From Taklimakanibacter deserti (GTDB lineage Bacteria > Pseudomonadota > Alphaproteobacteria > Rhizobiales > Aestuariivirgaceae), in contig QORU01000018.1 of assembly GCA_003574785.1 (NCBI GenBank), forward strand, positions 84,254-148,253: 64,000 bases of DNA, written 5' to 3'. Numbering within the stretch: the first letter of the stretch is position 1; the number at the start of each line of letters is the position of its first letter. Under the pieces are notes generated by a model. That model saw only the letters and a list, made by a program, of their open reading frames with translations, was not told where the DNA came from and did not search any database. This document shows positions 44,931 to 53,693 of the stretch, piece after piece. Both the position numbers and the translations under genes were made by a program.

Positions 44931-47030
44931 ATGAATCGGGGATTTTCGGCGGGGTTGCTCTTTTTTGCGCTGGTCGGTTCGACGGCGCTCACCGTGACAG
45001 TTCCCCTGAGCCAGCCAGTGCTCGCGGCTCCGCAGGTGAGCCGGAGCGCCGTTTCGGCCGCCGACGCCGCCTTCAAGGGCAATTACAGCGATGCCGGCGC
45101 CCTGGCGCAGCGATCGGGTGATCCCGCCGCAGCCAAGCTGGTCGAGCTCATCTATCTGCGCAACAACTGGAAGGAAGCGGGCTATCGGCGCATCATGGCG
45201 TTCCTCGATGCCGCGCCGCAATGGCCGTCGTCGGAAACGCTGCTCAAGCGCGCCGAGCAGAGCCTCTATGTCAGCCGCGCCCCGGCCCAAACCGTGCTCG
45301 CGCATTTCGAGAAGCGCAAGCCGCTGACCGCGGAGGGCACACTCGCTCTGGCACGCGCCCAACTCGAAACCGGCAACACTGACGCGGCACGCCGCTCGGT
45401 CCGACGCGTCTGGCTCAATGAGACGCTCGATGCGGCGACGGAGCGTCAGATCGGTAACGAATTCGGCTCTCTCATCACCAGCGACGACCGCAGGGAGCGC
45501 CTGTGGCGCCTGGTCTACAAGCAGGAAACCAATGCGGCGATCCGCATGGCGAAATCCTTGCCTCGTGATTATCAGGCGGCGGCAAAGGTCGCCCAGTCAC
45601 TCATCCGCGGCGTCGGCGGTGCCGAGAAGCAGTATCAGTCGCTGTCGGGCGCGATGAAGCAGCAGCTCGGCGTGCGCTATGCGCTGGCGCGTTACTACCG
45701 CAGGACCAACAAGCCGGACAAAGCGGCGCAGATCCTGCTCAATGTCCCCGCCGATCATGCGGTCATCGGCGACGGCGAAGCCTGGTGGGTCGAGCGCCGC
45801 CTGATCGCGCGCATGCTGCTCGATCCGCGCCGGCCCGCCACGGGCAAGACCGCCTATCAGCTCGCCCGTGCGAATGGTTTCTCGGATGGTGAATTCCTGG
45901 CCGAGGGCGAGTTCCTGGCCGGCTGGATTGCGCTGCGCTTCCTCAAGGACGAGAAGACGGCGCTCAAGCATTTCAGCAAGCTCCAGGCGGGTGTAGAGAC
46001 ACGCACGGATGGCGCGCGTGCTGCCTATTGGATCGGGCGTTCCTATGCAGCGCTCGGCGACAAGGCCAACGCCAAGGCGGCCTATCGCGATGCCGCGCAA
46101 GTGCCGACCGTCTATTACGGGCAATTGGCGCGCGAAGAACTAGGCTTGGGCGGCCAAGCCATCACGATCACAGGCGGACAGCCTTCAGCTGGAGCACAGG
46201 CGCGCGTCGACGATGATGAAGTCATGCGCGCCTTCCAGATGGTGGCCGAGACCGGCCGCAGCCGCGAGCTCAACATGTTCTTGTGGTCGCTTTCGGCCCG
46301 CTTCAAGAACAGCGACGAAATGAGTGCCGCCGCGCGCAACATATCGACGGCGGGCGGTCCATCTACGGCCGTCAGGTTCGCCAAGCTCGCCGGACAGAAA
46401 GGCGTCGATATCGACTATTGGGCCTATCCGACCAAGGCGATGCCCGACTGGCGCCAGATCGGTCCGCCGGTCGAACGCGCCCTCGTCTATGGCCTGTCAC
46501 GCCAGGAAAGCGAGTTCGATCCCAAGGCCGGCAGCCCCGTCGGCGCGCAAGGACTCATGCAATTGATGCCCGGAACGGCCAAGCTGGTGGCCAAGCAATA
46601 TGGCCTTCCCTATGCCCCGGCCAAGCTCACCGCCGATCCCGCCTATAATGTGAGGCTGGGCGCGGCGCATCTGGGCGATCTCATCCAGGAATTCAACGGC
46701 TCCTATATCCTCACCCTTGCCGCCTACAATGCCGGCCCGGGCCGCTCACGCGACTGGGTCGAAGAGCATGGCGATCCGCGCTCCGGCCATGTCGATCCGA
46801 TCGATTGGGTCGAGATGATCCCGTTCACCGAGACGCGCAACTATGTGCAGAAGGTGATGCAGAACGTCCATGTCTATCGCTCGCGCATCTCCCCCAAGAC
46901 GATGCATCCGATGACCGCCGATCTCAGCCGCGGCTCGCCGGGCGCGATCACGCTCGCCAATTCGGCGGAAGCCGGCTCCGCTAGTTGCTCGGGCTCCAAT
47001 ATCGTCGAACTGATCACCGGCTGCGATTGA
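44931..47030 (+). CDS. Soluble lytic murein transglycosylase (Slt-type)
   Basis: The 699-residue periplasmic protein has a signal peptide (MNRGFSAGLLFFALVGSTALTVTVPLSQPVLAA-type), a long alpha-superhelical region of TPR-like units (about residues 40-480), and a C-terminal lysozyme-like domain with the catalytic Glu in SRQESEFDPKA, then GAQGLMQLMPGTAKLVA and LAAYNAGPGR. It cleaves glycan strands to 1,6-anhydro ends. ATG 44931 has AGGGA upstream; the TTG directly before it is less likely. The next gene begins 4 bp after its stop. Confidence 0.94.
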   Translation: MNRGFSAGLLFFALVGSTALTVTVPLSQPVLAAPQVSRSAVSAADAAFKGNYSDAGALAQRSGDPAAAKLVELIYLRNNWKEAGYRRIMAFLDAAPQWPSSETLLKRAEQSLYVSRAPAQTVLAHFEKRKPLTAEGTLALARAQLETGNTDAARRSVRRVWLNETLDAATERQIGNEFGSLITSDDRRERLWRLVYKQETNAAIRMAKSLPRDYQAAAKVAQSLIRGVGGAEKQYQSLSGAMKQQLGVRYALARYYRRTNKPDKAAQILLNVPADHAVIGDGEAWWVERRLIARMLLDPRRPATGKTAYQLARANGFSDGEFLAEGEFLAGWIALRFLKDEKTALKHFSKLQAGVETRTDGARAAYWIGRSYAALGDKANAKAAYRDAAQVPTVYYGQLAREELGLGGQAITITGGQPSAGAQARVDDDEVMRAFQMVAETGRSRELNMFLWSLSARFKNSDEMSAAARNISTAGGPSTAVRFAKLAGQKGVDIDYWAYPTKAMPDWRQIGPPVERALVYGLSRQESEFDPKAGSPVGAQGLMQLMPGTAKLVAKQYGLPYAPAKLTADPAYNVRLGAAHLGDLIQEFNGSYILTLAAYNAGPGRSRDWVEEHGDPRSGHVDPIDWVEMIPFTETRNYVQKVMQNVHVYRSRISPKTMHPMTADLSRGSPGAITLANSAEAGSASCSGSNIVELITGCD

Positions 47031-47034
47031 GCCC

Positions 47035-47901
47035 ATGGGAGCGCAAGCCTCCCATCGCGACATCCATTTCACCTCGGCGGATGGCCTCATGCTCTATGGG
47101 CGCGACTATCCGGCGAGCGATGGCAAGACGCCGATCCTCTGTCTCGCGGGCCTCACGCGCACATCGCGCGATTTCGAGCCTCTGGCGCATTGGCTCGCCG
47201 GCAAAAGGCGCCTCATCACGATGGATTACCGGGGCCGCGGCCGGTCCGCCTATGCGGCGGATCCTCTGACCTATCGCCCGGATATCGAGCTTGGCGACGC
47301 GCTCCGCCTGCTCGATCACCTTGGCATCGAGCAGGTCAATATCATCGGCACCTCGCGCGGCGGCATCATCGCTATGATCATGGCGGCGCAGTTTCCGCAG
47401 CGCCTGAAAGGCGTGCTGTTGAACGACGTCGGCCCGGTCATCGAGAGAGCCTCGCTGCTGCGTATACGGAGCTATCTTGGCAAGGCGCTCGCCTTTACGA
47501 ACTGGGATGACGCCGTGACGGCGCTGAAAGACAGCAATCCGGGATTCGAGCAGTTGAGCGATGCCGATTGGCTGAGCTTTGCTCACAGGGTCTTCATTGA
47601 GGAGAATGGGCGGATTTCGCAGGACTACGACCTGCGTCTCGCCAAGGCCTTTCCCACGGATGAGGAGATCGAGAAAGCGGACTCTCCCGACCTGTGGCCG
47701 CTCTTCGACGCCCTGATGGCCTTCCCGGTGATGGTGCTCAGGGCGGAAAATTCCGATCTGCTGAGCGCTCAGACCGTCGCCCAGATGAAGAAACGCCATG
47801 CGCGCCTTGCCGCCTATACGATCAAGGACCGCGGACATGTGCCGTTTCTCGACGAGCCGGGCGCCAAGGCGGCGATCAAGGCCTGGCTCGAGATCGTCTA
47901 A
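47035..47901 (+). CDS. Alpha/beta hydrolase
   Basis: The 288-residue protein has the alpha/beta hydrolase fold with nucleophile elbow GTSRGGIIAM (Ser), an acid in the VLRAENSDLLS strand, and the catalytic His in KDRGHVPFLDEP. The N-terminal oxyanion strand reads PILCLAGLTRTSRDFEPLAHWL. Substrate unknown. It starts 4 bp after slt and probably shares its transcript. Confidence 0.9.
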   Translation: MGAQASHRDIHFTSADGLMLYGRDYPASDGKTPILCLAGLTRTSRDFEPLAHWLAGKRRLITMDYRGRGRSAYAADPLTYRPDIELGDALRLLDHLGIEQVNIIGTSRGGIIAMIMAAQFPQRLKGVLLNDVGPVIERASLLRIRSYLGKALAFTNWDDAVTALKDSNPGFEQLSDADWLSFAHRVFIEENGRISQDYDLRLAKAFPTDEEIEKADSPDLWPLFDALMAFPVMVLRAENSDLLSAQTVAQMKKRHARLAAYTIKDRGHVPFLDEPGAKAAIKAWLEIV

Positions 47902-47954
47902 AGCGTGATGAGTTCGGAAAGTATCGTCCCCCGTTCACCCCCTGCGGGGTGGGG

Positions 47955-48524
47955 TTATGAATCGGATTTCCGCGTGCGCGTGCCCGACTGGGTCTCGCCT
48001 TTCTTGTTCTGCAGGCCGCCGGTGCCGTAAAGCTTGTGGAACTCGTCTTCCTTGCCTTCGGCCAGAAGCTTGGCCTGCCGTGTCCACTCCTCCCGCACGA
48101 TGCGGCCGTTGAACTTCAGATGATCATCCACCCAGGCGATCTCCTCCTCGGTCCAGGCGGCGATCTGGTCGAAATGGAAGAAGCCGAGCCCATGCAAGGT
48201 CTTTTCGTTCTTGGGCCCGATGCCACTGATCCGCTGGAGATTGTCGGCCTTGCCCTCCCGGGCGCCGGCAATGCCCTGCGGCCGTGCAGGTGTGCCGGCG
48301 ACGACGGCCGGCTCCTCCTGTGTCGCTAGAGCAACGCCCGCGGCTTTCACGGCTTCAGCGCCTGGGCTGCGCAAAGGCTCATCGGCCGCTCTGGGCGGTG
48401 CGCCGCGCGTCGTCGCACGCGTGGTCTCGCCGCCGAACAGCTTATGCAGGATGCAGCCGATGATGCAGCCGATGAAGAAAGCGAGGAGCGCCCACAAGGC
48501 AAGCTCGAGAATGAGATGTGACAT
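47955..48524 (-). CDS. Membrane-anchored helix-hairpin-helix protein (COG3743-like)
   Basis: The 189-residue protein begins with one membrane helix (LILELALWALLAFFIGCIIGCIL), followed by a Pro/Ala-rich linker and a C-terminal helix-hairpin-helix domain around residues 95-150 (NLQRISGIGPKNEKTLHGLGFFHFDQIAAWTEEEIAWVDD in pieces). Such domains, often annotated as predicted 5' DNA nuclease-like, bind DNA non-specifically in other families; here the anchor places it at the inner membrane. The tail is basic and polar. It lies 34 bp downstream of a 42-residue microprotein gene and appears to be the last gene of the OmpA-like operon. Confidence 0.78.
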   Translation of the reverse strand: MSHLILELALWALLAFFIGCIIGCILHKLFGGETTRATTRGAPPRAADEPLRSPGAEAVKAAGVALATQEEPAVVAGTPARPQGIAGAREGKADNLQRISGIGPKNEKTLHGLGFFHFDQIAAWTEEEIAWVDDHLKFNGRIVREEWTRQAKLLAEGKEDEFHKLYGTGGLQNKKGETQSGTRTRKSDS

Positions 48525-48558
48525 GGTTTTGCCTTTCCGCCGCTAATACGCCATTGCC

Positions 48559-48687
48559 TCAGCGCCTGTCTTCTCTCGAGCACGTCATCCAGCCCACGAT
48601 GACCCCGAGCCCCAGGGCCACCGCCAGCCAGATCCAGTTTTCTCTCGCCAGAAACACCGTATCGTGGAAATTCCAGAAATCGACCAT
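48559..48687 (-). CDS. 42-residue single-span membrane microprotein
   Basis: An ATG at 48687, 12 bp after the stop of the OmpA-like gene, opens a 42-codon frame ending in TGA. The peptide has a short aromatic N-terminus (MVDFWNFHDTVFL), a membrane helix of about 19 residues (WIWLAVALGLGVIVGWM), one Cys and a charged end (SREDRR). Position, spacing on both sides, and the clear helix with positive residues at one end support a real gene. No known family is recognised. Confidence 0.6.
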   Translation of the reverse strand: MVDFWNFHDTVFLARENWIWLAVALGLGVIVGWMTCSREDRR

Positions 48688-48699
48688 GACCGGTCCCTT

Positions 48700-51423
48700 C
48701 TATTTTACGATCTTGATTTCGATGCGCCGGTTGCGGGCCCGGCCCTCATCCGTCCCGTTGTCGCCCACGGGAACGGTCTCGCCATAGCCGACCGCGGAAA
48801 GCCGGTCCGCGGCGACGCCCGCTTCGCCCAGCGCGTGCATGACAGCAACGGCGCGGCGCTCGCTCAGCGCCTGATTATAGGGCTCCGAACCGATATTGTC
48901 GGTATGTCCGCCGATCTCGAGCTTTTCCGCCGGACAGGTCGCGGCAATCGCAGACAGGTCCTTGATGATGGCGGCCGCCGCCGGCGTCACCGCCGATTTG
49001 TCGCGATCGAAATGCAACGGGCGATCGAGCAATGTCTTGGCGAGGCCCGTCGTGCAATCGGCAGTCGGCGGTGTCGTCGTCGGTCCAGTGGTGGTCGGCT
49101 CGGTCGTCGTCGGCTCCGTGGTCGGCGGCTCGGTGGTTGTCGGTTCCGTGGTCGGCGTCTCGGTCGTTGTCGGTTCCGTGGTCGGCGGCTCGGTGGGTGT
49201 CGGTTCCGTAGTCGTCGGCTCAGTGGGCGTCGGTTCCGTAGTCGTTGGCTCAGTGGGCGTCGGTTCCGTAGTCGTCGGCTCAGTGGGCGTCGGTTCCGTA
49301 GTCGTCGGTCCCGTGGGCGTCGGCTCCGTGGTCGTCGGTCCCGTGGGCGTCGGCTCCGTCGTTGTCGGCTCTGTAGGGGGAGGCTCCACAGGAGTCGGTT
49401 CCGTCGCCGCTTCCTTGATGAGGACCTCGAAGCGGGTCTGGTCGGCAGCGGAGCGGCCGCGCTTGTCGGTCGCAGTGGCGACCACGTCATAGCTTCCAGG
49501 CTGAAGCTTGTCCGTGACGGTCAGCGACCAGTTGCCCTTGCCATCGGATTTGAGGCTCTCGTCCCCACCGAGTTTCGCCGTCTTGTTGTTGAACGTGACG
49601 GCGAGTTCCGCGGCATCGCCCTCGGGCCAGGTGCCGGAGATGGCGGCCGGACTCTCGGCTGAGGCATAGAGCTTGACGGTCGGCGTTGCCGGCCCTGCCG
49701 CATCGACGCTGAGTTCGTCTTTCGTCGTATCGGTGACGAGCTTGCCGGCAGCGTCCGTCGTCTCGACGACGACATCATAGATGCCGTCCTTCAGCGGCGC
49801 CGGCAGCTTCAAGCTCCATTGGCCGGAAGACGAGGTCAATTCCTCATTGGCGCCGAGGGTGTATCCCGCCTCGGCCAGCGTCACCTTGAGCGATTTAGCG
49901 GCGCCTTCGGCCCAGGTGCCGGTGATGGTCGGGCGCGCTGCCGTGGCCTCCTGCACCGTCACGGTCGGCGCCGTCATGTCGGCGACCGGCGGTGATGGCG
50001 AGGTTGCGTCCTCGGCGACGACAAGCTCGTCCTTGCTCGCATCGGCGGAGACATTGCCGAAGCCGTCGACGGCTTCGACGATCACATCATATGTGCCGGC
50101 GGGCAGCTCTGCCGGCGGCATCAGCGACCAGGTCTCGCCATCGGCGGTGAGGGCCGCATCCTGCCCCAGCGTGTAGCTGTGGCCGGCCAAGGTCGCTCGC
50201 AGGACCTTGGTGTCACGCGGCGCGAAGCTTCCGGTCACCGGCAAGCTTGTCGCCTCGTTGACGACAGGGACCGCGGGCGCGGTGGCGTCGACTTCGATCT
50301 CGGCCACCGTCTCGTCCTTCGCGACATTGCCTTGGGCATCGGTCACCGTCACCACGGCGTCATAGATGCCGTCCTTGAGCGGCGCGGCGATATCGAGACG
50401 CCAGTTGCCGGTACCATCCGAGGTCAGGTTGGCATCGCGGCCGAGCTCATAGGCCTTGCCGCCGACCGCCACCTGAAGCTTGCTGCCTTGTGCCTCGCCC
50501 CAGCTTCCCGAAACGAGCGGCGTCGAATCGTTCCCGGAATATTTGGCGACGGTCGGTCCCGGCGGCTTGGAGGAGATAGTGACGGCATCGGGCATGTTGA
50601 GCCGGGCGCTGTTCCCGGCGGCATCGATCGCTTCCACGGTCAGGTCGTAAGCACCGTCGGCGAGGGGCTCCGGCAGCGTCAATGTCCAGTTGCCGCCCGC
50701 CGATGCCAGAGCGGGATCCTGGCCCAGCGTGTAGGTCTTGTCCGCGAGCCCGACCTTCAGCGCCGCGGCATCGCCTTCCGCCCAGCTTCCCGAGAGGCTC
50801 TGCGGCGACACCTGGCTGGTGACGGGCGCGAAGACCGGCAAGGGCGGCGCCACCGTGTCGATGGTGATCTTACCCTGCGTCGCGGTCTTGGACGTGGCGC
50901 CCGCGCCATCGTCGACTTCGACCGCAATGTCATAAGCCCCGTCTTTCAAGGGCTCTGCGGGCGCAAAGCTCCAATTGCCGGCGCCGTCCGATTTGACCTC
51001 CGGGTCCTTGCCCAGGGCATATTGGCGGTCGGGCAGGATCACCGACAGAGTCTTGGCATAGATTTCGGGCCAGGTGCCCTTCACCTCTGGCCGGTTGTTG
51101 TTGGTCACCAGCGTATCGACCGTGGGCGCTGCCAGCACGACCTTGGCTTGTGCCGCATCGACCCGCCGCACGCCCTGGGTTCCGGCGACCGCCTTGACCG
51201 CCTCGTCTATGGCGAGGCGGCCCGGGGCATCACCCTCGATATGGCCATCGCGGCCGTTGAAAGTCACTTTCGCCCAATCGGCCTTGGCCTCGGCGAGGCT
51301 CGCGCCCGCGGCTTCGGTCAGCTTGGCCTCGATCCCCGTGCTGTTGAACCCGAGGGCCGCGAGAAGCGGCAATCCCGCCATGGGGATTGCCCAAAGGAGC
51401 CATTTACGCGGATTGCATCTCAT
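48700..51423 (-). CDS. BON / Ig-like repeat / (TEP)n / OmpA-domain envelope protein
   Basis: The 907-residue protein starts with a membrane or signal segment (WLLWAIPMAGLPLLAALGF), then a BON-like domain (about 32-97), six Ig-like repeats of about 95 residues (98-680), each with a G-[ST]-W-x-E-G/A-like strand, a Y-x-LG strand, a GNWSL-type strand and a DG-x-YD strand. A Thr/Glu/Pro linker (about 685-790) follows, then a C-terminal OmpA domain (LHFDRDKSAVTP, GHTDNIGSEPYNQALSERRA) that binds peptidoglycan. It probably spans from membrane to cell wall or reaches to the surface through its linker. It is first in a minus-strand string with the microprotein and the HhH protein, and divergent from a lipoprotein protease. 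Confidence 0.85.
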   Translation of the reverse strand: MRCNPRKWLLWAIPMAGLPLLAALGFNSTGIEAKLTEAAGASLAEAKADWAKVTFNGRDGHIEGDAPGRLAIDEAVKAVAGTQGVRRVDAAQAKVVLAAPTVDTLVTNNNRPEVKGTWPEIYAKTLSVILPDRQYALGKDPEVKSDGAGNWSFAPAEPLKDGAYDIAVEVDDGAGATSKTATQGKITIDTVAPPLPVFAPVTSQVSPQSLSGSWAEGDAAALKVGLADKTYTLGQDPALASAGGNWTLTLPEPLADGAYDLTVEAIDAAGNSARLNMPDAVTISSKPPGPTVAKYSGNDSTPLVSGSWGEAQGSKLQVAVGGKAYELGRDANLTSDGTGNWRLDIAAPLKDGIYDAVVTVTDAQGNVAKDETVAEIEVDATAPAVPVVNEATSLPVTGSFAPRDTKVLRATLAGHSYTLGQDAALTADGETWSLMPPAELPAGTYDVIVEAVDGFGNVSADASKDELVVAEDATSPSPPVADMTAPTVTVQEATAARPTITGTWAEGAAKSLKVTLAEAGYTLGANEELTSSSGQWSLKLPAPLKDGIYDVVVETTDAAGKLVTDTTKDELSVDAAGPATPTVKLYASAESPAAISGTWPEGDAAELAVTFNNKTAKLGGDESLKSDGKGNWSLTVTDKLQPGSYDVVATATDKRGRSAADQTRFEVLIKEAATEPTPVEPPPTEPTTTEPTPTGPTTTEPTPTGPTTTEPTPTEPTTTEPTPTEPTTTEPTPTEPTTTEPTPTEPPTTEPTTTETPTTEPTTTEPPTTEPTTTEPTTTGPTTTPPTADCTTGLAKTLLDRPLHFDRDKSAVTPAAAAIIKDLSAIAATCPAEKLEIGGHTDNIGSEPYNQALSERRAVAVMHALGEAGVAADRLSAVGYGETVPVGDNGTDEGRARNRRIEIKIVK
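49081..49380 (-). repeat. Ten tandem 30-bp repeats encoding the TEP linker
   Basis: Ten head-to-tail 30-bp units lie in phase with the reading frame and encode TTTEPTPTEP-like decapeptides. Copies 5 and 7 (49201-49230 and 49261-49290) are identical and copy 6 differs by a single base, which signals recent duplication; outer copies are more diverged. Copy number may vary between strains and would change linker length without a frameshift. Confidence 0.92.
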
Positions 51424-51743
51424 TTCCCCTACCCCGCAAGTTGAGCGGCGATCTTCACTCGCCGCCCGCCCCGACCGTTCTTTGCCCCTGAAATCAATGG
51501 GCTTTCACGGCTTGTTCCGCCCGGTCCATCAGGAATTTATGACATCTGGGGACGGTCAAAACAACGGGATTTCCACCGGAAGGAACCCTTCCGCCAAATC
51601 CTTCGGCCGCAACGGCACCTGTTGCAAGTTTGCCGCAGTTTGTGGTTCTTCGGTTGGCTGCCTTGTTCCGGACGCAAGGCGCTGTTATGTGGCTAAAAAA
51701 GGCTGGAATTTCCGTCGAGGCGAGACTTCTGTTGTCCACCCCC
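51424..51743. other. Divergent promoter region between the OmpA-like gene and the protease gene
   Basis: About 320 bp without a convincing gene. The frame of the protease continues upstream for some codons but lacks any lipoprotein or protease feature. The main visible structure is a 17-bp palindrome at 51577-51593, listed separately. Promoters for both directions should lie here, though I could not fix their -35/-10 elements. Confidence 0.5.
51577..51593. promoter_or_regulatory. 17-bp palindrome in the OmpA/protease divergent region
   Basis: CGGAAGGAACCCTTCCG has perfect 7-bp arms around a 3-bp centre, about 155 bp from each of the two flanking start codons. It is operator-like; no regulator can be named from sequence alone. 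Confidence 0.4.
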
Positions 51744-52571
51744 ATGCACAAACTGACCATGGCGCTGCCGCTCCTCGCTCTTCTTGCGGCCTGCAGCGGC
51801 GGCAGCCAGAATGCCCTCGAAGACCGGGTCATCAATGTCGAATCGGATGCGATTCCGACTTCGGCTACGCCAGCGGCGGACATGTCGGGCGTGCTCAAGC
51901 AGACCAGTCCCAGCTATGTGACCATTACGATCGCCGAGGCCCGCCGCAAGGGCAGGCCGGGCGAAGGCGATGCCGCCCAGGCGGTGACCTCCGGCAGCGG
52001 TTTCATCGTCGACGATGCCGGTCACGTCATGACCGCGGGGCATGTCGCCGTGAAGCAAGGCTACAGCGTCACCGCGCGCGCTTCCGACGGCCGGCTCTAT
52101 GCCGGCAAGGTCATCGCCATCCGGCCGACCAATGACATGGCGCTGATCGCCGTCAGGGGCCTCAATGGCAAGCCGGTCGTACCCGCCGCCAGCCCCTGCA
52201 TGCCGCGGGGCGCGCAAGTCTTCTCGCTCGGCAAGCCGCATGCGCAAGGCGACACGGCACGCTTCGGCCAGGTCGAGTCGATGAGCTTCGGCCGCGCCGT
52301 CAGCTATAATGGCTTCGGCTATCCCGATGCCATGGTGCTCAGGATGAACACCAAGAAAGGCGAATCCGGCGGGCCCGTCTTCAACAGCTCGGGCCAGCTC
52401 ACGGGGATGGTGGTCAGCACGCTGTCCGACGGCAATGGCCGGCCGCTCAATCTGGCGCATGCGGTACCGAGCTCGAATCTTGCCGGTTTCCTGTGCTCGC
52501 AAACCCAGTGCTCGGCCCGCTGGCAGTCGCTTGCCGGCCAGTCGACGCAAACCTGCCGCTCGTCGAGCTGA
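51744..52571 (+). CDS. Trypsin-like serine protease lipoprotein
   Basis: The 275-residue protein starts MHKLTMALPLLALLAACSGGS, a lipoprotein signal with lipobox LAAC, so the mature protein is lipid-anchored on the periplasmic side. The catalytic triad of the DegP/trypsin class is present: H100 in TAGHV, D131 in NDMAL and S208 in KGESGGPVF. There is no PDZ domain. ATG 51744 is chosen because the lipobox follows at the proper distance. It is divergent from the OmpA-like operon, which suggests a role in processing envelope proteins, an inference from position only. Confidence 0.85.
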   Translation: MHKLTMALPLLALLAACSGGSQNALEDRVINVESDAIPTSATPAADMSGVLKQTSPSYVTITIAEARRKGRPGEGDAAQAVTSGSGFIVDDAGHVMTAGHVAVKQGYSVTARASDGRLYAGKVIAIRPTNDMALIAVRGLNGKPVVPAASPCMPRGAQVFSLGKPHAQGDTARFGQVESMSFGRAVSYNGFGYPDAMVLRMNTKKGESGGPVFNSSGQLTGMVVSTLSDGNGRPLNLAHAVPSSNLAGFLCSQTQCSARWQSLAGQSTQTCRSSS

Positions 52572-52635
52572 CCGATTTACACATAATATCAATCGTGTAG
52601 CCGGTTTCCTGAAACCAGGAAAAGAGCGTTTGGCT

Positions 52636-53610
52636 TCACGGAAACAGGATCGTGGTGCCCGTGGTGGCCCGGCTTTCGAGATCGCGATGCGCCTTGCCGG
52701 CATCGGCCAGCGCATAGCGCTGATTGACCGGAATCTTGACCTTGCCGCTCTTCACGACCTCGATCAGATCCTTTGCCGATTCCGCCAGTTCCTTGTCATC
52801 GGCCGTATAGGTCATGACCGTGGGACGCGTCACATAAAGAGAGCCCCTCGATGCCAGGAGGCCCAGATCGAAGGACTTCACCGGTCCCGAAGCATTCCCG
52901 AAGATGACCAGAAGGCCCCGGGGCTTGAGGCAATCGAGCGATGTCATGAAGGTCGACTGGCCGACACCGTCATAGACGACGGGAACGCCTGCCCCGCCGG
53001 TGATCTCCTTGACCCGCGCCACCACATCCTCGCTGCGATAGTTGATCACATGCGCGCAGCCATGCGCCTTGGCGACGGCGATCTTTTCGTCAGAGCCCAC
53101 GGTGCCGATCACCTTGACTCCCAGCGCCTTCGCCCATTGCGTGAAGATGACGCCCACGCCGCCGGCGGCGGCATGGAAGAGAATGGTCTCGCCACGCTTG
53201 ACCTTGTAGACCGCGCGCAGAAGCATGCGCACCGTGAGCCCTTTGAGCATCATGCCGGCGGCCATCTCGTCGCTGATGGACTTCGGCAGCTTGACCGCAC
53301 GGCCGGCCGGAATGTTGCGCCGCTCGGCATAAGCGCCGCGCGGTCCCACGCCATAAGCGACGCGATCCCCGGGCTTGAAGCCCTTCACGCCCTCGCCCAC
53401 CGCTTCGACGACGCCGGCTGCCTCCATGCCGATGCCTGCCGGCAAGGGCAAGGGATAGAGGCCCGAACGGTGATAGGTGTCGATATAATTGAGGCCCATG
53501 GCGGTCTGGCGCAGCTGGATCTCGCCCTTGGCCGGGCGCGGTACATCGACATCGACGAGGCGCATGACCTCCGGCCCGCCGGTTTCAGTGATCTGTATGG
53601 CTTTCGTCAT
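52636..53610 (-). CDS. Quinone oxidoreductase (zeta-crystallin-like, NADPH-dependent)
   Basis: The 324-residue MDR-superfamily protein has the pattern of Qor: IQITETGGPEVMRLVDVDVP at the start, LPAGIGMEAAGVVEAVGEGVKGFKPGDRVAYG, HAAAGGVGVIFTQWAKALGVKVIGTVGSDEK for the dinucleotide-binding region (AAGGVG), and no structural zinc Cys cluster. It reduces quinones or alpha,beta-unsaturated ketones with NADPH. It is divergent from the aminotransferase gene, 83 bp away. Confidence 0.92.
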   Translation of the reverse strand: MTKAIQITETGGPEVMRLVDVDVPRPAKGEIQLRQTAMGLNYIDTYHRSGLYPLPLPAGIGMEAAGVVEAVGEGVKGFKPGDRVAYGVGPRGAYAERRNIPAGRAVKLPKSISDEMAAGMMLKGLTVRMLLRAVYKVKRGETILFHAAAGGVGVIFTQWAKALGVKVIGTVGSDEKIAVAKAHGCAHVINYRSEDVVARVKEITGGAGVPVVYDGVGQSTFMTSLDCLKPRGLLVIFGNASGPVKSFDLGLLASRGSLYVTRPTVMTYTADDKELAESAKDLIEVVKSGKVKIPVNQRYALADAGKAHRDLESRATTGTTILFP

Positions 53611-53693
53611 CGTTGCACCATTCCTTTTCCAAATCGACTTTTGGCGAGCACATCCCTATAAGTCCCAACCTTCCTTCCAAGGCAAACAAAAAA

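Noticed and set aside
49081..49380. Possible CRISPR array (regular 30-bp periodicity)
   Set aside because: The units are contiguous with no spacers, stay in frame, and encode a Thr/Glu/Pro linker; no cas genes are nearby.
53629..53644. CCAAA/TTTGG inverted repeat between qor and the aminotransferase gene
   Set aside because: Arms of only 5 bp around 6 bp are expected by chance in a region of this size.
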